From the NCBI GenBank assembly GCA_036186865.1, contig AP025069.1, positions 20,486,805 to 20,550,804 on the forward strand: a DNA stretch of 64,000 nucleotides, written 5' to 3'. Positions 1-12,020 of the stretch are shown here, in pieces. This DNA comes from Eustoma russellianum. Lineage: Eukaryota; Streptophyta; Magnoliopsida; Gentianales; Gentianaceae. The translations under genes were made by a program, and so were the position numbers. The number at the start of each line of letters is the position of its first letter. The stretch's first letter is position 1. Under the pieces are notes generated by a model that worked only from the letters and a program-made list of their open reading frames with translations, ran no database searches and was not told the DNA's origin.

Positions 1-923
1 CCACCACCTCATCACGGTATACGGTATTACATTGGGGAGATACGGAAGATGCATGCCCCCACATTTGAAGGGACCACAGACCTGGGGATAGCCGAGTTTT
101 GGTTAGAGGAAGTTGAAAAGTGATTCAGGTTAGTGCAAGTGCCTGAAGAACAGAAAGTGGATGTGGCTACGCCTTTGCTGACTGGCCAAGCCAATCCTGG
201 TGGAATGGCATCCTTCCAAAGATGTCTCCTCCTATCTTGTGGAGACAGTTCGTCGAGGCTTATAAGGATTACTATGTGCCTGAGACTGCCATTCTAGAGA
301 AGATGAGGCAGTTTGATAAGTTGGAGCAAGACATGATGTCTATTTCCGATTATGCGGACAAGTTCCACGCCTTGGGAAAATTCACATCCATGGTGTTGGA
401 AAACAACAGAATGAAGATGCTCAAGTTCGAGCAAGGCCTGAACCCCCGCATTCGGTCAGCTATAGCGGGGTCTAGTCTGAAAACTTTTGTTGAAATGTTG
501 GATGCTTGTTACCGAGTGGAGAGCGATATGCACAGGTCCCAGCCTAGAGAGGCTCGTGACGACAACGGCAAGAGGCCGAGGGACGATAGGAGTGGAGGTA
601 GACCCGGACGTTGGGTCAAAATTCCCCTTAGAGGTCAGACACAACAATTTCAGCAGACACCACAGCAGAGTCAGCCTGATCGACAGGCGACAGGTGTGTG
701 TCCCCTTGCCAGAAAAATCATGTTGGGGAATTCTAGAAAAAGACTGGGGCATGTTTTAAGTGTGGCAAGACGGACCACAGGATCAAGAACTGTCCTGAAT
801 AGAAGCAGAGACCACAGGGAGACGTAGGGCCATCGCAACAACTGAGGGCTAGGCCCAAAACCAATGCTAGAGTCCATGTAATGACAGATGCCGAGGTGCA
901 GGAGAACACCGATGTCGTGACAG
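1..923 (+). pseudogene. Element A gag, 5'-truncated and frameshifted
   Basis: Gag (capsid and nucleocapsid) packages the element RNA in cytoplasmic particles. The first frame reads from base 1 to about 194, with a TGA at about 121-123, then shifts by one base; the main piece is 222-827. It aligns closely with gag of element B through the capsid (YKDYYVPETA, MLKFEQGLNPRIR, GRPGRWVKIP). The nucleocapsid zinc-knuckle region near 690-800 is frameshifted. The last coding stretch, from ATG 881, runs to G923, where the intron begins. Confidence 0.85.
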
Positions 924-1011
924 GTATGACTTAAGTTAAATTTTAGTTGTTTAAGTTGGAATTAAATTTGCTTTACGTGAGATTTTCCTGTGCTATGCTC
1001 TTTGTGGATAG
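924..1011 (+). other. Intron between gag and protease, element A (88 nt)
   Basis: The donor is ACAG|GTATGAC and the acceptor GGATAG|GTGTT. Splicing is phase 1 and joins gag codons ending V-T to V-I-L of the protease without a gap, exactly as in element B. Unspliced RNA meets TAA at 932-934, three codons after the donor. The sequence is AT-rich and contains CTTAAGTT and TTTAAGTT runs that resemble branch sites. Position and phase are shared with B although length differs (88 versus 109 nt). Confidence 0.75.
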
Positions 1012-4000
1012 GTGTTATTCTAGTAAATATAGTACCTGCGAATGTGTTGTTTGATAGTGGTGCAAGTCACTCGTTTATATCTAAGAAATTTGCCAAAGGA
1101 CTTGATTGTCTGCCTGAGTGGCTTGAGACCCCCTTCAGAGTGTAGGCAGCTGGTGACCAAGTACTGGTTTCACATCATCAGTATAAAGATTGTGAGTTGG
1201 AGTTGGATGAGAAAGTGTTTCCAGCCACGTTGATCCCAATTGCTATGCGGGATTTTGATGTGATATTGGGCATGGATTGATTGACCAAGTATCATGCCCA
1301 CATTGACTTCCGACTTAAACAAGTGACCCTTACGGATCTCGAGATGGAGGAAGTGACGGTTCAAGGAAATATCAAGCTGACAAAAGCCCCTAAGAAAATT
1401 TATTTGACGGCGGTTAAGGCTTTCAAGGCTTTGCAAAAAGGAACAGAGGGATTTATGGTTTACGCAATGGACGCTAAGCAAGAAATCCCGTCCATAGATC
1501 AGATCCTGGTGATCAATGAATTGAAAGACGTATTTCCAGATGATTTGCCTAGAATACCCCCATCAAGAGAAGTGGAGTTTGTAATTAATTTGATCCCAGG
1601 AGCTGAGCCTATATCTAAGGCACCTTACAGGATGGCCCCAGTTGAACTTAAGGAATTAAAGGGTCAACTACAGGAGTTGTTAGACAAGAAGTTAATCCGA
1701 GCCAGTGTGTCGTCTTGGGGAGCCTCTATTTTATTTGTCAAGAAGAAAGACGGCAGTTTGAGATTATGTATAGATTACAGAGAGCTGAACAAGATAACCA
1801 TCAAGAATAAATACCCACTGCCAAGGATTGAGGACTTATTTGATCAATTGAAGGGCCCGATTGTTCTCAAAGATCGACCTTCGTCAGGGGTACCATCAGT
1901 TTCTCGTGAAAGCAAGTGATGTTCCTAAAACCGTTTTCCGCACTCGATATGGGCATTATGAGTTTTTGATGATGCCTTTTGGATTGACTAATGCCCCAGC
2001 AACTTTTATGGATTTAATGAACACCGTGTTCCGAGAGCAGCTAGATCGGTTTGTGGTGGTGTTCATTGATGATATTTTGGTATTACCCCCGTGATGAACA
2101 ATCTCATGCAGAACATTTGAGAGTGGTGTTGGAGATCTTGAGACGGCAGAAGTTGTATGCCAAATTCAGCAAGTGTGAATTTTGGCTAAGGAGTGTGACT
2201 TTTCTTGGGCACGTGATTTCGGAGGATGGAATTTCGGTGGACCCTAAGAACGTGGAAGCCATCACTGAATGGCCAAGACCTACAAAAGTAACAGAAGTCA
2301 GAAGCTTCCTAGGTCTAGCAGGCTACTATAGGAAGTTCGTTGAAGGATTTTCGACAATTGCAGTTCCACTGAGCCAACTTACCCAGAAGAAAACTAAGTT
2401 TGAGTGGAATGCAGAATGCGAGCAGAGTTTCTCTGAGCTCAAAAAGAGATTGACCACGACCCCGGTGTTGGCGCAACCCTCTAGCACCGATGGCTTCGTG
2501 ATCTACAGTGATGCGTCCAAGAAAGGACTATGTATGTATATATAACTACAATTGTTGCATTATATAAATATACCGGACGTGAATTAACTTTCTATTTGTA
2601 GGATGTGTCCTGATGCAAAATGGACGAGTCATTTCTTATGCTTCGAGACAGCTGAAACCTTACGAACAGAACTACCCGACGCATGACTTGGAACTCGCAG
2701 CAGTAGTGTTCGCCCTTAAGATTTGGAGACACTACTTATATGGAGAAAAGTGTGCCGTATTCACTGACCACAAGAGCCTGAAATATTTGTTTTCGCAGAA
2801 AGAGCTGAATATGAGACAGAGGAGATGGTTGGAGTTACTTAAGGATTATGACCTAACCATCAACTATCACCCTAGTAAATCCAATAGAGTGGCAGACGCG
2901 TTGAGCAGAAAGTCTAGCCATGCTAGACAGTCTCCTTTGGAACGAGAGATTGAGGAGTTTGGACTCGATGTGGTGGATTCAATGGTGAATGTTCTTACAA
3001 CCTTATTTATAACCCCGGATTTGGTAGACAGAATCAAAGAAGCTCAGTATGACGATGCGGCACTGAAGGAAATCTGTGACAAACTGAACATGGGTCCCGT
3101 GAGAGATTTCCAATTGAGAGAAGATGGGAGTCTATAGTTTCAAAACCGACTATGCGTACCAGATAAGGAAGAGCTTCGTAGAGAATTGTTGAGTGAAGCT
3201 CATAACTCGAGGTTGTCTATCCACCTCGGAAGCACAAAAATGTATAAGGACATCAAAATGAATTATTGGTTGATAGGAATGAAAAGCATTATTGTGGAGT
3301 ATGTCGAGAGATGTTTGGTATGCCAGCAAGTCAAGCAGAGCATCAGCGACCCGGCGGCTTGATGATGCCACTGGAAATCCCAGAATGGAAGTAGGAACAT
3401 GTGACTATGGACTTCGTGATGGGGTAGTCCAAAACCAGAAGTGGGAATGAGATGATTTGGGTCATTGTCGATCATTTGACAAAGACAGCTCATTTCATAG
3501 CCATGCCGCATGGTACTTCTTATGAGAAGTTGGCCAACATATATGTGGATAACATTGTAAGTTTGCATGAAGTTCCCGTCAGTATTGTGTCGGACCATGA
3601 TCCCAGATTCACATCTAAGTTCTGGATGGCTTTCCAGAAAGCTATGGGCACTGAACTAAGCATGAGCACAGCTTATCACCCTCAGACGGATGGACAGTCT
3701 GAGAGGACCATTCAAACCTTGGAGGATATGCTGAGAGCATGCGCATTGGATTTTAAAGGGAACTGGGATAGTATGTTGAAGCTGATGGAATTTTCATACA
3801 ACAATAGTCACCACGGTACGATTGGTATGGCACCGTTTGAGGCTCTATACGGACAGAAGTGCAAATCCCTGATTTGTTGGGACAAAGTTGGGAAAAGGAC
3901 TATCACTACACCAGAGTTGATTGAGCAGACTATCGAGAAGGTGAGGATTATAAGAGAGAGACTAAAGGTGGCACAAGATCGCAGTAAAAGTTGGGCGGAT

Positions 4001-4447
4001 TCTAAAAGACGGCCCTTGGAGTTTGAGGAAGGTGAAAAGGTTTATCTACGAGTTTCACCCACCAAGGGAGTTGCGAGATTCGGAATGAAAGGCAAGTTAA
4101 GCCCTAGATATATTGGTTCATACGAAGTGCTTGGTCGAGTTGGCTAAAGAGCATATCGACTAGCCTTGCCTCCGATCTTATCGTAAGTCCATAATGTGTT
4201 CCATGTTTCTCAACTGAGGAAATACGTGCCGGATCCGAATCATATTCTTGAGGCTCAACCGTTGGAAGTTAAGGATGATGCCACATATGAAGAGTACCTT
4301 GTGAAGATCGTAGACAGGAAAGATCAAGTTCTACTCAAACGTGTGATTCTGTATATCAAGATTCAATGGAGTAACCATATGGAGGGCGAAGCCACGTGGG
4401 AACTTGAGGAGCAGATGAAGGAGTTGTATCCACATCTCTTCCAATAA
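1012..4447 (+). pseudogene. Element A pol: protease, RT, RNase H, integrase, chromodomain-like tail
   Basis: Protease keeps its active site (LFDSGASHSFIS; Asp codon 1053-1055). Protease to RT is one frame from 1014 to about 1856 with only two stops, TAG 1143-1145 and TGA 1278-1280. A frameshift follows near 1857. The RT catalytic FIDD is intact (2063-2074) and another frameshift comes just after it. RNase H is interrupted by an intron-like insert at 2532-2601. Integrase has the zinc region near 3200-3340 and the DDE core (SDHDPRF, QTDGQSERTIQTLE). The tail from about 4300 (DRKDQ, ATWELEEQM) is chromodomain-like. Several stops sit where B has CAG, CAA or TGG. Confidence 0.88.
2532..2601 (+). 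other. Candidate intron inside RNase H, element A (70 nt)
   Basis: The conserved G-L-G-C-V-L block of RNase H is interrupted by an AT-rich 70 nt insert with donor GTATGTAT and acceptor TTTGTAG. Element G has the same block uninterrupted near 48776, so the insert boundaries are known to the base. The exon base before the donor (2531) is T where G would keep the frame, so a spliced message now carries TGA; I read this as decay. Element B retains a homologous insert with its donor lost. Confidence 0.65.
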
Positions 4448-4478
4448 GGTACGTCAGTTTCGAGGACGAAACTTTTGG

Positions 4479-4491
4479 TAATGGGGTGGAA
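4479..4491 (+). promoter_or_regulatory. Polypurine tract, element A
   Basis: The purine run TAATGGGGTGGAA lies immediately before the LTR start TGTTATGG, the standard position for plus-strand DNA priming. Element B has the matching tract. Confidence 0.8.
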
Positions 4492-5295
4492 TGTTATGGC
4501 CCGCACCCTCTGGAACTTAATTAAATAAGAGAAGAGATTTTAGGAAATTAATAACCTATTAATTAACAATTAATTTTGAATTAAATAATAAGATTAAGGA
4601 TTAAAGATTAAGGATTTAAGTAAAATACTATTTAGGAATTTCAATTTTGCCCTTCCCCATAATAAAAAACTGACAAAGCGTCAGTTTTCTCATTTTCTCA
4701 GAAACCGTCGACACTTACTCTCTCCCAAGCCTTAGTCGACTCTTTCAAGGTGTAGGTGAGGAAGATAGCCTTCAGGAATCGATTCAACCTCCGTTTGTAT
4801 CTCAATCCGAATATCAGTAATCAAAGACAAGTAATCTACTTATAAGTTCCTACGATTTGTGAAGTAAAAGGCCCTACTTTTGTATCAAAATTGGATCACC
4901 ATGTAGTATTCTACCCTTGTTTATCTTTTGTGAATTCTGTGCAATTTCTGTGTTTGGTTTCGTTGTTTTGGCCATCGTATGTTGAAAATCTAATTTGATG
5001 TTGGTGGATATGTGAATTCCTGCAAATCCCAACCCTTGAATCACCCTTTTTCTGTAACTTCATTGCTTGATAGAGTTGAGGGTGAAAGGTGGTACCTTTG
5101 AGTTGATAGGGTCGAAATCGTTGAGTTCTAGGCTTGAATCTTTGTTTTTATGTGTGTAGTGTTCAATTTGTAGTTTAAACATGAGATGATAGCAGAGATT
5201 AGGCCTGGAATGATTGGGATGCAGTTTGGGAACGATTGGAGTTTTGGTTCTGCAGTTTCTGCAGAAATCACAGAGTTTCTTTTCTGGAATCGTAG

Positions 5296-5521
5296 ACATC
5301 GATCGATCGATGTAGGATATGATGTGACATCGATCGATCAATGTAGGGGGATTGAGAAACTGATGTGAGGCAGAAATTAATCTGACGGACTTCGATCGAT
5401 CGATGTGAGGGTATGAAGTCACTTCGATCGATCGATGTAGGTTATAATGTGAGGCAAAAAGTATTCTAATGGACATCGATCGATCGATGTAGGGTATGAT
5501 GTGACATCGATCGATCGATGT
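5296..5521. repeat. Palindrome array, element A LTR
   Basis: Six copies of the 18-nt palindrome ACATCGATCGATCGATGT or one-base variants (first 5296-5313, second 5327-5344 with one change, last 5504-5521), separated by 13 to about 50 bases. Flanks are often GATGTAG or GATGTGAG. The same palindrome recurs in both LTRs of B and in the unrelated Copia element C. Confidence 0.9.
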
Positions 5522-5940
5522 AGGGGATGATGCTATACAGTTTTGTGGGAAAATAGAAGAAAGAAAAGAGAAGCTAGAGGACCAATTGGGGGAAACTAGA
5601 GGCTTCTTAGGACCTGATTGAGGTTAGTATAAGTCTTGGGAACGCAACCTAAGATGGTGAATCAACGGTGAGGACTTCGTGAGGTATTGGAATTGGACTT
5701 CAGTGTGAATGATCTAAGGGGTTAAGGATGAACGTTTGAGGTTTCGAAAAGGTTCAAATGGAACGTGTGAGGGTGTCTAATTCCTCCTTTGCATCCCTAG
5801 TCTGAATGTTTATGTGAGGTAGACCTGAGCATGTAGTGATACGCTTGAATGTGTGAATGCAATGAGCCTCGAGTGATTGAATGATATGTTGAATGTGCAT
5901 ATTTGCATCATGGCACTTGCATTTGCATTATGTTTTGATA

Positions 5941-5945
5941 AGAGC
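5941..5945. repeat. Target site duplication of element B, left copy
   Basis: AGAGC immediately before the B LTR; the identical copy is 16101-16105. Five bases is the normal duplication for this type of integrase. Confidence 0.95.
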
Positions 5946-6219
5946 TGTAGCGCCCTGACCCGGACAGCGGAATCCGAACCAGTACACCCGTTGTAGCTTA
6001 CTGAGAAGACTACAAGACGTCTCATCTCTCAAATACACATCATTAATGACGTAAGAGAAGTAATTGCGGAAACATATCTCGTGAATCTAAATCATCAACG
6101 CAGTACATCAAAAGACAAAGTGAATATCAAAATCTATGTATGGTCGCAGCCAACTAAATACTCAAATGAATTAAGGACAGAAATGACAGAATCTATCTAA
6201 TCAATTCCCTCAGCAAGGT

Positions 6220-6284
6220 CTAGGCATCCCATTCTGCCCACTCGCCGTCGTCCTCTATGAAGATCATGTCGTAACTAGGCTCAT
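6220..6284 (-). other. Exon-like coding segment in LTR, element B 3' copy
   Basis: Follows TTGCAG on the minus strand. The frame gives DEPSYDMIFIEDDGEWAEWD plus Ala and a TAG stop. Related segments are in A (16615-16679), G (46228-46298) and K (62150-62229). There is no ATG at its start, so it would need an upstream exon or an internal start. Expression is unproven. Confidence 0.55.
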
Positions 6285-6641
6285 CTGCAATGACAAAGGC
6301 AGTGCCCTTAGCGAAAAACGCTAGCAAGTAACCTGCTTATAAGACATAGGGGATCAACACATGGCAAGACATGAGTAATATATAATTCAAGGGAGTTGTG
6401 GGGCACATGTCTTGTAAAACATCCAAATATATATAGGCGAATAACGTAATAAAGTAGATACAGCAATTCGCACGTAAATAACAATTCATTGGCTATCAAA
6501 TACCACGCACATCCATACCACATCGACTCACGTGATGCATGTCAAAATATGCACTACACTACACAGTCACAAATGCATGAGCCATTTCTTTTCAAATCAG
6601 TGCAATGCATGTCACAATGTCAGGTCTCGTAACTCGTTACC

Positions 6642-6919
6642 CTGTAACGCGCCCCGGCTTATATTTCCATCCCGGTTTACGTTACAGGCTCGTATGCTCT
6701 GTGATGCGCCTCGGCTTATATTTCCATCCCGATTTACATCACAGATCTCGTAAAACTCTGCAATGCACCTCGGCTTATATTTCCATCCCGATTAACATTG
6801 CAGATGACTTTATACCCTGTAACGCGCCCCGGCTTATATTTCCATCCCGGTTTACATTACAGCCTTTTGTGCCCTGCAATGCACCCCGGCTTATATTTCC
6901 ATCCCGGTTTACATTACAG
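6642..6919 (-). repeat. Tandem hairpin array, element B 3' LTR (5 units)
   Basis: Five units, each an 8-bp stem around a near-constant loop of about 30 nt containing CGGCTTATATTTCCATCCCG. Stems: CTGTAACG/CGTTACAG (6642-6687), CTGTGATG/CATCACAG (6699-6744) and CTGCAATG/CATTGCAG (6758-6803) pair perfectly with different bases. The last two (6817-6864, 6876-6919) each have one mismatch. Changes on one arm are usually matched on the other. Confidence 0.88.
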
Positions 6920-7410
6920 GTCACCTTCGCAAATATGTACCGAAGCACATCTCTTTTTCAAATCCATATGCAATGCACGTGCCATGATGCAAGACCCCTC
7001 GTTTCAATCACATATCTCATTCACATATGCAGTTCATATTCACATGCGCAAGCACAAGTAACGCACAAGAGTTCTCTAGCTTACACATCAACGCTTAGAC
7101 TTCAACTAGATCGTCAACACTTAGCCTTGATTCCAAGATCCACCAACAATGCAAGTACTCCTATCTTTCTTTCGTTGACTCTATAATACCTCGTACATTC
7201 ATTTCCTAACCCTCCTAAGTTATCCACATGGAAACTCGTTTCGAGAACCCTTTGAAATCGCCAATTTGATTCACCATCCTAAGTCATGTTCCCAAGACTT
7301 AGACTACCTTTAATCAGGTCTTAAGAAGTCTCTAAGGTCATCCAAAGATTCCCCGAGCTTCCCTCTTTCTTCCTCTACTTTCCTATAAAGCTGATGGACT
7401 TCATTCCCTC

Positions 7411-7709
7411 ACATCGATCGATCGATGTGACTTCATACCCTCACATCGATCGATCGAAGTCCATCAGAGAACATCGATCTCTCAGCCCTTTATTACTTCG
7501 ATCGATCGATGTCCGTCAGTGGACATCGATCTCTCAACTTCTCCCTACTTAGATCGATCGATGTCCGTCAGTGGACATCGATCTCTCAACTCACTTCTAC
7601 ATCGATCGATCGATGTCCGTCAGTGGACATCGATCTCTCAGTTCACCTATACATCGATCGATCGATGTCCTTCAGAGGACATCGATCTCTGGGATCGATC
7701 GATCGATGT
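7411..7709. repeat. Palindrome and half-site array, element B 3' LTR
   Basis: Seven full or near-full copies of ACATCGATCGATCGATGT alternate with five half-sites ACATCGATCTCT(C). A conserved spacer CCGTCAGTGG links several palindromes to the next half-site. ORFs of 70-90 codons across the array come from the repeat. Confidence 0.9.
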
Positions 7710-8562
7710 CAGCGTTCCTAGGGTACCTTCTGCGAATTTCTGCAGATCTCCACCAACGTTTCCAATCTCCATCCACCCATTCCAAGCCTAGACTTCCCTG
7801 CTATCATTCATGCTTAAACTATAGATTCAAACGCTATGCACATACCAAACGACGATTCAAGCCCAGTACGCAATTATCCGACTTCCTCAATCCCAACAAA
7901 TCTCATCTTTTCCCTCAAACCCCGACAATCATGAAGTCGCACCAAGAAGGGATTCAAAAGGTAGGGATTTGCAGGACTTCACATAATCAACAACAACAAC
8001 GAATGCTTTTTCATATACATCGGCCAAATCTCGAAACCAAAACACATAGATCATATACAAATAACCACAAAACAAAACTACTGCATGGTGATCCAATTTG
8101 ATAACAAAATAGGTCAGTTTTCTTTCACAAAACGTAGGAACTTATAAGATGATTACTTGCCTTTGATTACTCGAAAGCGGATTGAAGAACGCATGGAGAA
8201 TGGATTGATTTCTGGAGAGTTTCTTCCCCTAGGGCTGCAGAGTCTCCAAAATCGCCTATGGGGGAAATGAGGCTGCGTCAGTTTTCTCTGCGTAATGAGA
8301 AAACTGACGTTTGTCAGTTTTTACATGGGCAGGGTGAAATTTGGTGTTTCTAAATTATATCTATTATCTTATTTATCTTAAAAGATAAACCTTTATTATT
8401 TAATTCTAAAATTAAATACTATTTAATTCTAATATTTAATCTCTCATTAATTTCTAATTAATCTCATACTTAATTCCTAATTTATTACCGTTGACTGTCA
8501 TTAATCTCCTTTAGTTCCTTCTTTGCCTTTTAATTATCCTACGGAGGGTGCGGGGCATAACA

Positions 8563-8580
8563 TTCCACCCCCTTACAAAA
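8563..8580 (-). promoter_or_regulatory. Polypurine tract, element B
   Basis: On the minus strand TTTTGTAAGGGGGTGGAA abuts the LTR start TGTTATGC. It is equivalent to the tract of element A. Confidence 0.85.
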
Positions 8581-8606
8581 AGTTTCGTCCTCGAAACTGG
8601 CGTACC

Positions 8607-11600
8607 TTATTGAAAGAGGTGTGGGTAAAGCTCTTCCATTTGCTCCTCAAGCTCCCACGTGGCTTCGCGCTCCGTATGGTTACTCCACTGAACTTTGACA
8701 TACGGAATGACGCGTCTCCGTAGGAATTGATCTTTCCGGTCCACAATCTTTATTGGATGCTCTTCATAAGTGACGTCTTCTTTCACATCCAAGGGTTGGG
8801 CTTCAAGGACATGGCTCGGGTCCGATACGTATTTCCGTAGTTGGGATACGTGAAATACGTTATGGACTTGGGATAAGCTCGAAGGTAAGGCTAGCCTGTA
8901 TGCTCGTTCTCCAACTTTGCCTAGCACTTCGTAAGGGCCAATATATCTAGGGCTTAACTTGCCCTTCATTCCGAACCTTGCAACTCCTTTGGTAGGTGAG
9001 ACTCGTAAATAGACCTTTTCGTCTTCCTCAAACTTCAAGGGTCGCCTCTTTGTGTCAGTCCAACTCTTACTGCGATCTTGAGCCACCCTTAGTCTCTCTC
9101 TTATCACTTTCACCTTCTATATTGTTTGTTCAACCAACTCTGGTGCAGTGATCGTTCTTTCCCCAACTTCGTCCCAACAAACCGGGGACCTGCACTTGCG
9201 TCCATATAATGCTTCAAATGGTGCCATGCCAATTGCACTGTGATAGCTATTATTATAAGAAAATTCCATCAACTTTAGCATGCTATCCCAGTTTCCTTTG
9301 AAGTCCAAAGCGCATGCTCTTAACATGTCCTCCAAGGTTTGGATGGTTTTCTCGGATTGTCCGTCCGTTTGCGGGTGGTACGCGGTACTCATTCTCAGTT
9401 CGGTACCCATTGCCTTCTGGAATGCTCTCCAAAACTTAGAGGTGAACTTGGGATCACGGTCCGACACAATGCTGACTGGGACTCCATGCAAACTCACAAT
9501 GTTATCCACATATATGTTGGAAAGTTTCTCGTATGACGTACCATGTGGCATAGCTATGAAATGGGCTGTCTTTGCCAATCGGTCTACAATCACCCAAATC
9601 ATTTAATTTCCATTTCTGGTCTTGGGTAGTCCCATTACGAAGTCCATCGTCACGTGTTCCCACTTCCATTCTGGAACCTCTAGTGGCTTCATCAAACCAC
9701 CAGGTCATTGATGTTCGGCTTTGACTTGTTGGCACACCAGACACCTTTCAACATACGCCGCTACAGATCTCTTCATCCCTATCCACCAATAGTTTCTTTT
9801 GAGGTCCTTGTACATCTTAGTGCTTCCGGGGTGGATAGACATCCTTGAGTTATGCGCTTCCTGGAGCAATTCCGTTCGGAGTTCGTCTTTAACTGGCACG
9901 CATAACCGATTCTGGAACCATAGACTTCCATCTCCTCGCAACTGGAAGTCCTTTACTGGCCCCGTGGATAATTTGTCACGGATTTCTTTCAGTGTTGGAT
10001 CCTCATACTGCGCTTCTTTGATTCTGTCTACCAAGTCTGGGCTGATAGACAAAGCTGTAAGGATATTCGCCACTGAATCCACCAATTCGAGATCAAACTC
10101 CTCGATTTCTCTTTCTAACGGAGATTGTCTCGCGTGGCTAGACTTTCTGCTCAACGCGTCAGCCACTCTGTTGGCCTTACCTGGATGGTAGTTGATGGTC
10201 AAGTCATAGTCCTTGAGTAATTCCAACCATCTTCTCTGTCTCATATTTAGCTCCTTCTGTGAAAATAGGTACTTCAAGCTCTTATGATCAGTAAACACAG
10301 CACATTTCTCTCCATATAGATAGTGTCTCCAGATCTTAAGAGCAAATACCACAACTGCGAGTTTCAAGTCATGCGTCGGGTAATTCTGCTCATATGGTTT
10401 CAATTGTCTTGACGCGTACGATATGACTCGTTCATTTTGCATCAAAACACAACCTATAAGTAGAGCGTTAAGTTAAGACTAACATATGTATATACAATGC
10501 ATTAAATGTAATGATGGCGTCACTATAAATCACGAAACCGTCGGTGCCGGAGGGTTGTGCCAACACCGGGGCTGTGGTCAACCTCTTCTTGAGCTCGGTA
10601 AAGCTCTGCTCACATTTAGCAGTCCATTCGAACTTTGTCTTCTTCTGTGTAAGTCGGCTCAATGGCACTGCTATCGTTGAGAATCCCTCAACAAACTTCC
10701 TATAGTAGCCTGCCAAGCCTAGGAAGCTTCTGACTTCGGTCACATTTGTGGGTCTTGGCCATTCAGTGAGGGCTTCTATCTTCTTAGGATCCACAGAGAT
10801 CCCATCTTCCGAAATCACGTGACCGAGGAAGGCTACACTTCTTAGCCAAAATTCACACTTGCTGAATTTGGCGTAAAGCTTTTGTTGCCTCAAGATTTGC
10901 AACACCACTCTTAAGTGTTCAGCATGTGCTTGTTCGTCGGGAGAGTAGACTAGGATGTCATCAATGAGCACCACCACAAATTGATCCAACTGTTCCCAAA
11001 ATACGGTGTTCATCAGGTCCATGAATGCCGCTGGGGCATTAGTTAATCCAAAAGGCATCACCAAAAATTCATAATGCCTGTATCGAGTCCGAAAAGCGGT
11101 CTTGGGAACGTCTCCTGCTTTCACAAGCAATTGGTGATACCCTTGACGAAGGTCTATCTTTGAAAACCAGCGAGCTCCCTTTAACTGATCAAATAAATCC
11201 TCGATCCTTGGCAAGGGATATTTGTTCTTGATGGTAATCTTATTCAGCTCACGGTAATCAATGCACAATCTCATGCTGCCATCTTTCTTCTTTACAAAAA
11301 GAACTGGAGCTCCCCACGGTGATACGCTGGGGCGTATCAATTTCTTGTCCAACAGCTCTTGAAGTTGTCCTTTAAGCTCCTTAAGTTCAGCTGGAGCCAT
11401 TCTGTAAGGTGCCTTGGATATAGGTTCGGTCCCGGGTATCAAATTGATCTCAAACTCCACTTCTCTTGATGGCGGTACTCCCGGCAAGTCTTCCGAAAAT
11501 ACATCCTTAAATTCATTGATTACTGGAATTTGATCAATGGAGGGAACTTCTTGCTGAGCATCCACAGCATACACCATGTATCCCTCTGCTCCTTTTTGCA

Positions 11601-12020
11601 AAGCCTTAAAGGCCTTAATCGCCGTCAAGTATATCCTTTCCGGGGTTTTGGGTAGCTTGGTGTTCCCTTGTACCGTCAGGTCATTCATCTCAGGGTCCTT
11701 GAGGGTCACTTGCTTAAGTTTACAATCGATATTGGCATGATTCTTGGTCAGCCAATCCATGCCCAATATGACATCAAAGTCTTTCATCGGGATTGGAACT
11801 AAGGTCACCGAGAATAAGTTCCCATCCAATTCCAAATCACAATCTTTGTACTGGTGGTGAGAAACCAGTACTCGCTCGCCTGCTGCCTGCACCCTAAAGG
11901 GGTTCTTGTGCCATTCGGGTAAACAGTCGAGTCCTTTGTCGAATCGCATAGAGATGAAGGAGTAACTAGCTCCACTATCAAACAACACGTTTGCGGGTAC
12001 TTTGTTAACTAGGATCACAC
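8607..12020 (-). pseudogene. Element B pol: protease, RT, RNase H, integrase, chromodomain-like tail
   Basis: The first 516 codons after the intron are open and hold the protease (LFDSGASYSFIS), the RT fingers and palm (SPWGAPVLFVKKKDGS; catalytic LIDD) and the start of RNase H. RNase H is then broken at the intron remnant (10454-10512) and resumes at 10445. Integrase has the zinc end (RCLVCQQVKAEHQ) and the DDE core (MDFVMG, SDRDPKFTS, QTDGQSEKTIQ). The tail (DRKDQ, ATWELEEQMEELYPHLFQ) is chromodomain-like. Internal stops lie near 9707, 9605 and 9116. Catalytic residues of RT and integrase look intact, so this is a recently decayed copy. Confidence 0.92.
10454..10512 (-). other. Remnant of the RNase H intron, element B
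   Basis: The acceptor side matches element A (CTTATAG|G before T-G-T-G-T, with a GCATT...TTAACTTA core). The coding bases for S-K-K-G-L and the GT donor are missing, so this insert can no longer be removed cleanly. Confidence 0.55.

Larger units (their letters stand above)
4492..5945 (+). repeat. Element A 3' LTR, left part
   Basis: Begins TGTTATGGCCCGCACC directly after the polypurine tract. It ends at the AGAGC target site of element B; the rest is at 16106-16956. It contains a palindrome array (5296-5521) and no meaningful gene. Short ORFs here are by-products of the repeats. Confidence 0.88.
5946..8562 (-). repeat. Element B 3' LTR
   Basis: On the minus strand it starts TGTTATGCCCCGCACCC at 8562 and ends GGGCGCTACA at 5946. 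It carries, in plus order, the exon-like segment (6220-6284), five long hairpins (6642-6919) and the palindrome array (7411-7709). All sit 7538 bases from their copies in the 5' LTR, so no indel separates these landmarks. Confidence 0.95.

Noticed and set aside
7411..7709. Evenly spaced repeats resembling a CRISPR array
   Set aside because: Spacers are themselves repeated, the repeats are palindromic LTR parts found in several elements, and the context is a plant retrotransposon.
7509..8101. Overlapping ORFs of 70-176 codons over the palindrome array
   Set aside because: They arise because the repeated CATCGATCGATC text lacks stops in all frames; they lie in an LTR and match nothing.
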